Shown: one piece after another, positions 14,285-25,100 of the stretch
How the letters are laid out: each line of letters opens with the position of its first letter
Position numbering within the stretch: position 1 is the first letter of the stretch
Assembly: GCA_026169045.1 (NCBI GenBank)
Contig: JAPFDH010000018.1
Location: forward strand, 1-33,609
DNA from: Lachnospiraceae bacterium
GTDB taxonomy: Bacteria > Bacillota > Clostridia > Lachnospirales > Lachnospiraceae
Direction of reading: 5' to 3'
Length of the DNA: 33,609 nucleotides
Position numbers and translations under genes: made by a program
Notes under the pieces: model-generated
Seen by the model: the letters and a program-made list of their open reading frames with translations, nothing else
Databases searched by the model: none
What the model was told of the DNA's origin: nothing

Positions 14285-16700
14285 TGCGTACTTTTAATCC
14301 ACGCGGAATGCCTTCCAGTACCTTCACCCGTTTTTGACCACCATTCATGTCAAAATAATTATCGGACAGAATCATATCTTCCGTCTCATTCAAAATTTCT
14401 ATACTTTTCGCATATGCGTCTGCAGTCACCACAATTTCATCCCCATCTAACTGACAGGTCAAATGTGGATCTTCATAGCAAAAATACTTAGGCAAAGTAA
14501 AGATCACTGTTCCCTCACTCAGCTGAATGTCATTTTTCCACAGCTCATAACTAACGTATTCTTCCCGTTCACGAATATCCGGCAGTTCTACCTCATCCAT
14601 CCATACGGCTGATAGTGGCGGAATTACGATTTCTTTTTCTTCCGCACGTAAAATCGTTCCTTTTGCATTTCTCACATACCATTTTACAGAAACGATTTCC
14701 TCCTGCATTGTCTCATTGGATACATTAAACTGAACACTCTTATATAATGGTTTGGGCTGCGCATTTACATTGGTATCCTGTGTCAGCATTCCTTCTTCCT
14801 TGCAGGAGAGAAGCAGAGGAGCGAAAAATCGTTTTGCATAATAATGCAATGCTTTCCAACGGCCGAAATAATCAATTGATGCCCATGAAGCCACAGGCCA
14901 GCAATCATTCAACTGCCAATAGATGGCACCCATACAGCATCCCCGATTTCTTCTAAAATGCTCTACCCCATAACGGATTGCTTCGGCCTGCAGCAACTGG
15001 GAAGCATATAAAAGGACAGGGAAACTGGTCGGATACAGAAACGTCTGCGCCATATAATTCATGATCTTTCCGTTTCCGGAATTGTTTCTCTGATGTTTCT
15101 CCATTACATAGGAAAAAATATTACGGTCTTCCGGAAGTGTAAAGGATTCCACTGTCTTTAACGCCGGAAACGACTGAAAACCAAATTCACTGGCATACCG
15201 GAATAAAAACTTTCTGTATTCTGTGAAAGGTTTATTGCCATGCCATACATCCCAATAATGTACATCTCCTCGGTTTGGTGCATTAGGTTCGTCAAAACCA
15301 CCACCGCAGGAAGGGCTGGCAGGCCAGTAAAAGGTTTGTGGATCCCACTGTTTCAAAGCTTTTGGAATAATATATTCATACATTTTGATATAATCAGACA
15401 TCTGTTTCGGTGTATTTCCCCATTCTCCTCCGGCAACAAACATCTCCATTTCATTATTACCACACCAAAGTCCCAGACAAGCATGATGGCGGATTCTCTT
15501 AATATTATCCTCAAATTCATGCCATATATTATCTTCAAATTCATCCGTCAATTCATAAACTGCACAGGCGAACATGAAATCCTGCCATACAACCAATCCC
15601 ATCTCATCGCAGATATCATAAAAATAATCATCCGGATAATAACCTCCGCCCCATACACGGATGCAATTAAAATGAGCATCTTTACACTGTTGTAACAGCT
15701 TTCTCGTCCGATCGGCATGGATTCTTCCCATAATATTATCTTCCGGTATATAATCGGCTCCCATGGCAAAAATCGGTACACCATTGACTTCATGAGCAAA
15801 ACTTTCTCCCCATTGATCCTTTTGACGTCTTACTGTCATCGTACGAAGCCCTATTCTTTTTGATACAAAATCCAGTTCTTCCTCTCCATCCATCAGATGA
15901 ACGGTTACCTGATAAAGAGCCTGTGAACCATATCCGTTTGGCCACCATAATTGCGGATTTTCAATGACTACGGAATCCGGACTTTTTGTCCAAATATGTT
16001 TTTTTCCATCCGGATCTTCCACTTCTACTGTATAAAACAATCCTTCTAATCCTTGTCCGCAGTCCTCAGCTTCCACATTGATTTCCAATTCCACCTGATC
16101 CTTCGTATGATGCTGCAAAATCATCACATTATCAATTCGCGCGGTAGTAATTCCCAATAACGTTACATCACGAAACAGTCCTGCATCCGGTACTCTGGGG
16201 CCCCAATCCCATCCAAACATGCAGTGTGCTTTTCTGATATGCGGAAATCCATCCATGGCATCCGGTGTGCCCGCTACTTCTATGTTCTTATATGCTTCTT
16301 CAATAAAATTTACTGATGATGCAATCTTTACAACCAACTCATTCTTGCTGCTGCAAAGCCTATCCGTTACATCAAATTCATAAATCCGATGCATATTTTC
16401 GGCCGTTCCAATCTCTTCTCCATTTAACCATACAGATGCCAACGTATCAATTCCGTCAAAACGAAGAATTAGTTTGTCTGCCTCCAGCATATCATTCTCC
16501 ACATCAAACACAGTGGAGTATTCAAAATCCTGTTTCATCCATTCCAGAGCTTCCATTTCATTGTCTCTCCAAAATGGATCTTCCATTTTTCCACTATCCA
16601 ATAGTGCCTGGTAAACACTACCTGGTACCTTTACAGGAATTGCTTCTGACAACCTTTCTGATTTCAGCATCCATCCACTATGAATCTTTTTTGTAATCAT
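14265..16700 (-). CDS. GH2 beta-mannosidase
   Basis: An 811-residue retaining glycosidase that removes terminal beta-mannose, for example from beta-Man-GlcNAc of N-glycan cores or from mannan oligosaccharides. Order: N-terminal sugar-binding sandwich (about 1-180, with LRFDGIDTLASVWLNG and the typical MFGWDWGPR), immunoglobulin-like domain (about 190-300), TIM barrel (about 300-620) and C-terminal sandwiches. The acid/base is Glu417 in WCGNNEME and the nucleophile is Glu505 in SEFGFQSFP, both in beta-mannosidase-type contexts. GAIYWQLNDCWPV is also diagnostic. No signal peptide, so it acts on imported oligosaccharides. AAAAGGAGAAGGG precedes the ATG. First gene of a four-gene operon. Confidence 0.93.
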   Translation of the reverse strand: MITKKIHSGWMLKSERLSEAIPVKVPGSVYQALLDSGKMEDPFWRDNEMEALEWMKQDFEYSTVFDVENDMLEADKLILRFDGIDTLASVWLNGEEIGTAENMHRIYEFDVTDRLCSSKNELVVKIASSVNFIEEAYKNIEVAGTPDAMDGFPHIRKAHCMFGWDWGPRVPDAGLFRDVTLLGITTARIDNVMILQHHTKDQVELEINVEAEDCGQGLEGLFYTVEVEDPDGKKHIWTKSPDSVVIENPQLWWPNGYGSQALYQVTVHLMDGEEELDFVSKRIGLRTMTVRRQKDQWGESFAHEVNGVPIFAMGADYIPEDNIMGRIHADRTRKLLQQCKDAHFNCIRVWGGGYYPDDYFYDICDEMGLVVWQDFMFACAVYELTDEFEDNIWHEFEDNIKRIRHHACLGLWCGNNEMEMFVAGGEWGNTPKQMSDYIKMYEYIIPKALKQWDPQTFYWPASPSCGGGFDEPNAPNRGDVHYWDVWHGNKPFTEYRKFLFRYASEFGFQSFPALKTVESFTLPEDRNIFSYVMEKHQRNNSGNGKIMNYMAQTFLYPTSFPVLLYASQLLQAEAIRYGVEHFRRNRGCCMGAIYWQLNDCWPVASWASIDYFGRWKALHYYAKRFFAPLLLSCKEEGMLTQDTNVNAQPKPLYKSVQFNVSNETMQEEIVSVKWYVRNAKGTILRAEEKEIVIPPLSAVWMDEVELPDIREREEYVSYELWKNDIQLSEGTVIFTLPKYFCYEDPHLTCQLDGDEIVVTADAYAKSIEILNETEDMILSDNYFDMNGGQKRVKVLEGIPRGLKVRSVYDIR

Positions 16701-17030
16701 AATTCCCTTCTCCTTTTCCCAATTTCATAGTATGTGCATATCCAAAGAATACCATGTTTATTATCTGTTTTCAATAGATTATTGCTTTTGTACGGATATA
16801 ATTTGTATAGTTTGTTTACCTCTTTTTTAAATCCATTTCATTTCAGCTACTATTTTACCATATTTGTAAATAAAATGTTGGTTTCTTATACTTTTATCCT
16901 ATTTCTCTATTTTTTTATCCGATTATACTAAAACATAGAAAACCATCCTTGTGAGTCAAACCGATCCCTTGATATTGACGCACAGAAATGAACTGTTCCG
17001 GTATCATATTCATCTGATCACCTGTTTAAA
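16701..17030. other. Intergenic region upstream of GH2 with a weak promoter candidate
   Basis: This A/T-rich gap separates the terminator of the GH106-like gene from the GH2 start. On the minus strand TGGTAAAAT (16859-16852) looks like an extended -10 box, about 150 bases before the GH2 start codon, with only CAACAT at the -35 distance. I see no convincing gene, repeat or operator in the rest of the gap. Confidence 0.35.
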
Positions 17031-17058
17031 AGAAAACAGCCAGCTCTACGGCTGACTG
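17031..17058 (-). terminator. Terminator of the GH106-like gene
   Basis: On the minus strand CAGTCAGC (17058-17051) pairs with GCTGGCTG (17044-17037, one G-T pair) around a 6-base loop, followed by TTTTCTTTT. It begins 9 bases after the stop codon at 17068. Confidence 0.85.
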
Positions 17059-17067
17059 CTTTTCTTT

Positions 17068-18927
17068 TCATCGTTCTACTACCAGGATACGGCTTTCTCT
17101 TTTTTTCAAATGAACCGGCAATTCCTTTTGCCTTGACTGTAAGGACTCCATACTTCCGTCCCATGCATCCCAAATCTCTTTCACAGCACCATTTGCAAGA
17201 TGCAGCGTGACATCCAGATCCTCTTCTCCTTCATTCACCAATATCATAAGATTCACACCATTTTTATAAAGATAGGTGCAGCGAAGTTCTTTGGAAGATG
17301 GAGAAAAATGATAATCCAAACTTAAAAGTGATTCAACCTTTTTTCCTTCCATATCAGCTTCCCAGACCAGAACATGTCCACCCTCTTTTTCAAATTCATC
17401 CAGGATTTTCTTAGACTGCTCCGCTACGATTCCATCTGTGATAATCAATGAATAGTTCTGCTTTTCAATTACAAGAGTTCCCTCCTGTATTTTACATTCC
17501 GGCAATAATTCTTCTTCCAGATAATTAAATTCAATTTGATGTTCATATAAAGGTTTTGCTATTTCCCAGGATAACTCATCTCTGCGGCACAAAATGGCTA
17601 CTTTTGCCTGATTGACAGAATCGGTTAACAGACTGCACATACGTTTGATATAATCTGTTACCTGATGATACTCTTCCCAAAATCCGCAATGCATTCCCAC
17701 TTCCGGGGGTCTTTCTTCTTTTCTTCTGTCTCTTAAAGAATAATAAAATGCATGAGGATAAATCATATTTACTCCCCTTACAAACAGCCAGTCCAAATAC
17801 CATTTCATATCATCTTTTGTAAAACGATAGGGATCATCCACGGCGCCACAGCATCCGAAGCATTCATTACCATTTCGACGTTTTCCTCTATGTCTGGCTG
17901 AATCAGAACTGCATTTTCCCATAGTACTATGTTCTCCGCAAATAGCCTTTCCGTCTTCCGGAGCAACAAACCGCCATACAATATCTTGGCAGGGAATTCC
18001 AAAATATTGGAGATAACCAATATCTGTACTTTTTTCCGGATGTCCGGTCAGAGCAATCCCATGTTTTTCACACCAATCGGAAATTTGTTTATAATATGCA
18101 AGAGACATTCTCTCATGTACCGCTTTTTCATATTGCTCTTTTACACGAATTCTTTCTTTTTGAACCTCTGCATCTGACATAGAAGCATCCTGTTCAAAAA
18201 ATAACCAATATAAATCGTCTTCCCGTCCACCCTGCTTTTTAAAATCATCCAAAAAATCTTTTGTCCAGGGAATCATTCCTTTCTTCGCACATCTGCCAAG
18301 AATATTTGGTTCATCTGTAAACATTCCTATAATCGTAGAACCAAAATATTTACCTAAGTGCTGATAATACACATCATGTGTCAATCGAATAAAACAAGCC
18401 ACTGCATCCGGATTCATTAAATCAGCACTGGCCGGTGCATTCCTTTCCCCGTCATCTTCTCCATAATGAACCCCTCGAATTGTTCCGTTGGAAAATCCTT
18501 CATAATAATAATATTTTTTTCCACCATGGACGGATTCGGCAATCAAAGTCTCTCCCAAATGTTCTTCTTTGTTTTCTCTAACAAAAAGTCCTCTGGAGGC
18601 ATAATCTGCATCTTCTTTCACTACCTTTCCATGGCAGGAACCAGACGGATACATGGCTTCATCATATAGAACCACCTTCATATTAAGCTCAGAAGCTCTT
18701 TTCACTGCATAATTCACATAATGAAAAAACTCTTCCGTCAAATATCCGATGGATTCCGGCAATCCCAGGCGTGGATGAATCACAAATCCATCAATTCCTT
18801 TATTTTTAAATTCCAACATCTGACGTTCCAACTCATTCTCCGACAAATCGTCATTCCAAAACCAAAACGGAAATGGGGAAAATTCTTCTGACGGATGGAG
18901 AAATTCCATTTTTAAATCATCTAGCAT
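17068..18927 (-). CDS. GH106-like glycoside hydrolase (putative alpha-L-rhamnosidase-type)
   Basis: A 619-residue cytoplasmic protein. The N-terminal TIM-barrel signatures FWFWND (21-26), GIDGFVIHPRLGL (44-56) and VVLYDEAMYPSG (85-96), and later MFTDEPN (about 203-209), resemble the GH106-like barrel, where the acidic residues after strands are catalytic. A segment near 440-530 (VAILCRRDELSW, SLIITDG) looks like the amidotransferase-like domain of such enzymes, followed by a small C-terminal sandwich. It is much shorter than characterised GH106 rhamnosidases (about 1000 residues) and may be a separate family. GGCGAGGTAG precedes the ATG. Single gene with its own promoter and terminator. Its place beside CE12-PL11 suits a role in rhamnogalacturonan breakdown, but the substrate is inferred. 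Confidence 0.75.
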   Translation of the reverse strand: MLDDLKMEFLHPSEEFSPFPFWFWNDDLSENELERQMLEFKNKGIDGFVIHPRLGLPESIGYLTEEFFHYVNYAVKRASELNMKVVLYDEAMYPSGSCHGKVVKEDADYASRGLFVRENKEEHLGETLIAESVHGGKKYYYYEGFSNGTIRGVHYGEDDGERNAPASADLMNPDAVACFIRLTHDVYYQHLGKYFGSTIIGMFTDEPNILGRCAKKGMIPWTKDFLDDFKKQGGREDDLYWLFFEQDASMSDAEVQKERIRVKEQYEKAVHERMSLAYYKQISDWCEKHGIALTGHPEKSTDIGYLQYFGIPCQDIVWRFVAPEDGKAICGEHSTMGKCSSDSARHRGKRRNGNECFGCCGAVDDPYRFTKDDMKWYLDWLFVRGVNMIYPHAFYYSLRDRRKEERPPEVGMHCGFWEEYHQVTDYIKRMCSLLTDSVNQAKVAILCRRDELSWEIAKPLYEHQIEFNYLEEELLPECKIQEGTLVIEKQNYSLIITDGIVAEQSKKILDEFEKEGGHVLVWEADMEGKKVESLLSLDYHFSPSSKELRCTYLYKNGVNLMILVNEGEEDLDVTLHLANGAVKEIWDAWDGSMESLQSRQKELPVHLKKRESRILVVER

Positions 18928-18996
18928 AATTCTACCTCGCCTTTCCTAATTATTTCATGAATTCACGATCCATTCTATTTAATCCCAGTGCCTTTC

Positions 18997-19025
18997 ATTT
19001 TACTGAATTCCTCTTCATTTGTCAA
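18997..19025 (-). promoter_or_regulatory. Promoter of the GH106-like gene
   Basis: TTGACA (19025-19020) and TAAAAT (19002-18997) on the minus strand are 17 bases apart. A second TTGACAA-TGA copy lies about 30 bases upstream and could be part of a regulatory direct repeat or chance. Confidence 0.8.
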
Positions 19026-19064
19026 TAAAACAGCCCTTTTCATCTCAATTGTCAAGAAAAGAAA

Positions 19065-19109
19065 CAAAAAAACTTTATGTGGAGAAATTATTCTCCACAT
19101 AAAGTTTTT
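19065..19109 (-). terminator. Strong terminator of the CE12-PL11 gene
   Basis: A perfect 19-base-pair stem (19068-19086 with 19091-19109, core CTTTATGTGGAGAA) with a 4-base loop, followed on the minus strand by TTTTTTTG. It starts about 45 bases after the stop codon. The symmetrical A/T ends could also work on the plus strand. Confidence 0.9.
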
Positions 19110-19154
19110 GTTGATCCTTATATTATAAAGAACTACTTATAATATCTGGATTTT

Positions 19155-22100
19155 TTATTTTTCTGCATCACGTTTTTTTCTACTGTAAACGATTACACTT
19201 CCACCGGCCAAAACAGCCACACACATCGTTCCCAATAAAACCGTAATTGGTGTCATTGAATCACCCGTATTAGTAGAATTACCGTCTCCGTTTCCGGCTT
19301 GGCTAGAACTTTCTGTCTCAGATGAATCACTGGAATCACTTGGATCAGTCGGATCTTCTGGATAAATAACATTCTCACCTTCCAGCTTATTCTCTGCCAC
19401 AAAATACTTGAAGCAATGAGAAATTGGAATCGTTATGTATTGCATCAATTCCTCACCTTCTGCTGACGGTTCCATTGTGAATGTCGCATTACCTGTATAT
19501 TCCAGCACCTCATCTTCTTCATTGTAATAATAAACATATCCACTCTGCAGTCCTGCATAATTACTGGTTTTCAGTCTTGTTCCTTCTGGCAATATTCCAC
19601 TATGCTTAAATTCAATAACCATTCCTTTTTCCGTTGACGGTATCCAAGCTATGCTGGAATCTGCTGTTGTAAACGATACCAATAAGTTAACTTCTGTCAC
19701 CGTTTGAATTTGTGCCCCGTCAAATAACCAATAGAAACTCGGTTGCGATTCTGTTCCTAAAATCTTAACTGTCAATGTTTTTTTACTGTCTTTGATCTTC
19801 TGAACAGTTGGTTCTGGTATAATATAATCTTTTGTCGTAGAATTTTGTTCACATGTAATATGTACATCAGAAACAGATGAATCGTCCAGCTTTTCCTCTA
19901 CATACTCTACAGGGAATTCATTAAAAATAGTATCATCATCCACATTACCCGGATCAGTTGGATCGGTTGGATCGGTTGGGTCCGTCGGATCGGTCGGATC
20001 CGTTGGGTTCGTCGGATCGGTCGGATCGGTCGGATCGGTTGGATCGGTTGGGTCGGTTGGATCGGTCGGATCCGTTGGATCGGTCGGATCCGTTGGATCT
20101 GTTGGATCGGTCGGATCGGTCGGATCCGTTGGATCGGTCGGATCGGTTGGATCCGTTGGATCGGTCGGATCCGTTGGATTGGTCGGATCGGTTGGATCGG
20201 TTGGATCCGTTGGGTCCGTTGGATCCGTTGGGTCGGTTGGATCTTCACCATCAACAACCTCACGTATAATAATCGCATCTAAGCGGGACACATTTTTAGC
20301 ATCAAACTCAATTGTCAGCTGACCATCCGCAACTTCCACTGTTATACCACCGATTACATATGTATTTGCATTATTTCCAACAGAAACTCCATTTCCTTCT
20401 ACCGTTGCTTTGACCGTGCTCTTATAATTAGAACCACTTACAAATTCAACTTGATAAGTTCCATTTTCTACATCTACAACAAATGTCTGTCCTGATGGAA
20501 TTGCAAAATCCGTATACACTGCATCAGGTAAAATTCCAGCCTGTTCAAAGCCTTCACTTCTTCCTTCGATAACAGCATCTGGATTTGTGAAACCATATCC
20601 TCTTTCTTCTGTATAATCAATGTTCAAATCTTTTACTGTTGTTTTTCCGCCTTTTGCGTTAACTGTTACACCAGTCCATCCATCAGCCACATTCTTTCCA
20701 CTGATACCGAAGTCAAAACGCTGTACCATCGGATATACAATTGTAATATGTGCTGTTACCGAACAATCTTCTCCAGCAGTTCCGGTAATATCAATGGTTG
20801 TTCCAGGAGTCGATGTATCAATTCCTTCTGCATTCCAGACAACGTCTGCATTCTGTGTACTTCCGTCCGCATATTTTGCAGAAATAGTTGTTGGGAGTAA
20901 TTCAGCCGGATTTTCTTCATTTACTTCAATTTCCAAATAAATATCATCGGCTGACACAACATAATTATCTCTGACTTTTACTGTTATACTTACCGTTTGA
21001 TCCGTTCCTTCTACAGTACCTTCAAGAACATAATCACCTACCGTATTAATATCCAATTTTTCTGTATTCCAGGTAACCTGTTTCTCTTCTGTTGTTGTAT
21101 TCGTATATTCTACGGTAACAGTCTCAGGTAAAGTAACCTGTTGTCCCACAATTACAGAAATATCTTCTGGATTTTTGATAGCATTAATTTCATTTTCTAC
21201 AACCTGCAATGTAACTTCAATTGGATTGTTGGAATATCCACTTACAGTAGCGTAAACCTTATATGTTCCAGGTATGTTAATATCTACCTCGGATACATCC
21301 CATGTAACAGATGCCTGCTGCTCATTTCCCTCTGCATCTAAAACAGTAACTGTCTCAGGAAGCAAATCAGCAACACTGCCGCCTTCTGGTATAGGAGTTC
21401 CTTCCACCAAATCACTTAATACAATATCCGGAACGGTTTCTACTGCAATCGATGTCGTAACCGTAATCGGTCTAGACATATGAGAGGTCTTTCCATCCAC
21501 TACAGCTGCAATCTTATAAGAATACGTTGTGTTTTGTTCTACATTCTGATCCTTATAACTGTATGCTTCCTGCGTTTCTCCACCGCCTGGTGTTTCCTCT
21601 GCCGGAACCTGAATACTCATGTTATCCAAACTTACAACACCATAATTGCGTCCTGCACATGCATACATATATTCCAGAGATGTACATTCATGTACAAACG
21701 GAAGTGTACCTGTATATACCACTTCTCCGGAACTCATTCTGGTCAGTGTCACATCTACTGTCTGTTCCGTAAAGTTAAGAACTGCGTCCAGATGGAGCCA
21801 GCCCGTCGTATCTCTCTTCAAGCTGCTTCCACTTTCCTTTGTTCCTTCCAAATTCGCACTGCTGGTAATGTCCACTCCATTAATGGTAATGGAATCATAA
21901 TATCCATTTGTACCGCCAGTCTTTGCATCAATAGTAAGAATTTGAAGTGTTCCTGCATCCAGCCAGTTTCTGGATTCCTTTTCTCCAAGAAGTGCAAAAA
22001 CAGTAGACTGAGCGTTCTGACCCGGATCCAAACGTAAGTCAGTGCTTACTGTAACTCCGTCTTTTCCGGTTCCGATTTGTGGGCTGTTTGCTGCTCTGGA

Positions 22101-25100
22101 TCCGCCGGTTGCTCCAAGCACTTTATAAATCTGTCCGCTATGAGCATTCTCTTCTGCTGTATCCGATTCTACTTTGTCATTGCCTGCAGAAACTGCCTCG
22201 AAATCGCTTCCCGCTTCAAAATCATTGGAATATAAAAGTTCTGCCTCTTCTTCATTTCCTCCGACAGTTCCCTTTTCCAATTCATCTACACTTACTTCAT
22301 CAATCAGCTCGTAGCTTCCATCTCCCACAGCACGATAAATCTGATAAGCTGTGATATCATGTCCATACAAATCTCCGTCATTAGCCGGAGTAAACAAGAT
22401 CTCTGCTTCTCCACTGCCAATTACGCCTTCCTTCAGACCAGCTGTAACAAGGCCTTGGGAAAGAAGATAAGTTGTATGTGCTGGCTGGTTATATCCTACA
22501 TTCTGCCATGCTACCGCTTCTCTATAAGCCTGATCCTCAAGCAAGCAAGGAACAACATAATCGGTTTGAATATTGGTACTATAAATTCTGACGTTATTGG
22601 CATTTCCGGAACATCTTGCAATAATTTCTTCACGCCAATCACCAAGAATATCCGCCATCAATCCCATATTACCCTTTGTACCGTTATTGGACAAAATTTC
22701 TGTGGAATATAACAGAGATTCCTGTTCTTCTGTCTCATAATTCCATTTAGAAATCACACTTCCAATCGGCACATAAGATGGCTCATCAAACTTGTGATCC
22801 TGAATCTCACTCAGTAAATCTCCATCCCAGAAAATCGTAGCATTGGATGCTGGTGTAGTATTGGATAATTTAATTAAGTTATCCAGTGTAGACCAGCTGG
22901 AATATACTTCTCCGTCTGTAGAATCCCAGGACGGCTCGTCATTGCCTTCATAGGTCGGGCTGGCAATGGACCACCATTCTGCGCCTTCTGCTGTAGGATC
23001 AATATCACCTGCAACGCCACGGCCGGTATCCTTACCTGTATAATATCCCATCAGGATCGTTCCGGTCTCAGCATCACGAACTTCTACCTGATAAGTAGCA
23101 TCGGAATGTTCGTGTACACTCATGATTTCCAAACCATCATTCCAGGATACCCAATCGGAAACATGCATAGCATCTCCATGTCCCAGTCCTGTAGAATACT
23201 TCACAGTACCGTCATGATCGATTACCAAAGCTCCATAGATAATTTCATCACGTCCGTCTTGGTCTATATCGCTAACAGACAAACCATGATTACCCTGTGC
23301 TTCATACTGCGTTCCAGCTTCATTACTGTCAAATGCCCAGTATTCAGCCAACGCATCACCTACACCATCTCCATTGCTATCTTTCAGATAATATGCTGTC
23401 AGACATGTTCTTGTATAATATCCTCTGGCAAATACCGCAAATGGAGTTTCTCCGTCCAGATAAGCAGTTGCTGACAGGAAACGGTCTACACGGTTTCCAT
23501 ATCCGTCTCCCCATGCACTAACGGATCCTCTTTCCGGTGTATAATCTACAGTATCGATAATAGAACCATCATTTCCATTAAACATGGTAAAATATTCCGG
23601 TCCGTCTAAAACAAATCCATCATTATTTCTATAATCATTTTCTGCACTGATTGTGTTGATCGGAAGTTCCGCACTACTGCATACTCCCACATGATCAATT
23701 TCTGTCAGACCGGCAGCTGTACCATCTGTGCTTCGATAAACCGTTGTTCCATCTGCTGTCTTCACAGCGACTTCTGCCATACCGTCACCATCATAATCCC
23801 ACACCTGGAACTGGGTATAATGGGCACCGGAACGGATATTCACTCCCATATCGATTCTCCACATTAAACGTGCTGCGCCTGTAGAAAAATCAATATCATA
23901 TCCATCCAAATATGTTTTTCCGGTATATCCATATCCAGAATTATCTTTTGCATTGCTTGGATACCATTTTACAATCAACTCTAAAACGCCATCCCCATCC
24001 AAATCTGCCACAGACATGTCATTGGCAGAATAGCTACATGTACTGCCATCCGGCATTGTATCATCAGCTGGTGCAAACAAATTCAATTCCAGATACTGAT
24101 TGGTCCATGCTGTTGTCGTTGTAACATCACCGCTGCTGGCTGTGATTGTATATACATCACCGCCCTTTCCTCCTTCATCCAACAGATTTGTAGAGGAAAT
24201 ATTCTGAGCGATCACCTGACCATTTCTGGCTACGGTAAATGTTGTCTTTAAATTATTATCGCCGTCAAAATCTCTTTCGTAACTTCTCCAGCTTACGTAT
24301 ACACCACTGGTATATTCATTTCCGTTTTCATCCGTTGCTGTCACTCTTTCCTCAGCGCCTGGATCACCTGCTAAATCCATAGCTACAGCAGCTCTGTCTG
24401 CATAGCTTTCTTTGCCTCCCTGAACGAATGTTCCGGATACCGGAGTCTGGCAGGCTTCGGACAATTCTCCAAGACCGGTCTTGGTAACCGCAGCAACTTT
24501 ATAATAGTAATGAATGTTGGTTGCCACATCATCTTCATCCGTATATTCCAGCGTTCTGGATTCTCCAACCTTCTTAAACTCTTCGAATCCCTTATCGCCT
24601 TCTGCCTTATCAGAACGGTAAATAATATACTTTACTGCTCCTTCAACTTCATCCCATGCCAAACTGATATAACGCTGAAGCTCTGTTGCATTTTCATCCG
24701 GGCTGGTACAAATCAGATTCTGAGGTGCCGGTGCCGGGTCGCCTTCTACCACCGTTTCCACAGTAATAGTATTGCTTTGTGCTGATTCTGTACCATCAGC
24801 AGTTACGCATGTCATATAGTACTGATAAGATTCTCCAATCTCACCAGTCATCGCCTTACAACTCAGTTCATCTTCTTTTAACTCTTCCGTAGTAAAGCTT
24901 TTTACAATAGAAAATGCATCATCGGTACTGTTTTTGCAATAAATATTGTATGATACTGCTTCTTCTACTTCATTGAAATTCAACAGGAAACTTGCTGTTC
25001 CTGACTCCTCATTGATAGACAGTTCAAAATATGTTAATCCGGATGGCGCTTTTAACAGTTCTGTAATTGTCAATCCATTGATATAAGGATTGCTTCCGCC

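Noticed and set aside
19907-20278. Long frames on both strands across the DPT repeat
   Set aside because: They are low-complexity by-products of a 9-base repeat without stops, with no ribosome binding site.
19907-20278. CRISPR-like periodicity
   Set aside because: The period is 9 bases with no unique spacers; it is a coding minisatellite.
23200-24050. DLDGDG, DYDGDG and DIDQDG motifs in the large pectinase looked like dockerin repeats
   Set aside because: They are spread through the PL11 region and correspond to calcium loops of the lyase propeller. They lack the paired 12-residue spacing of a dockerin.
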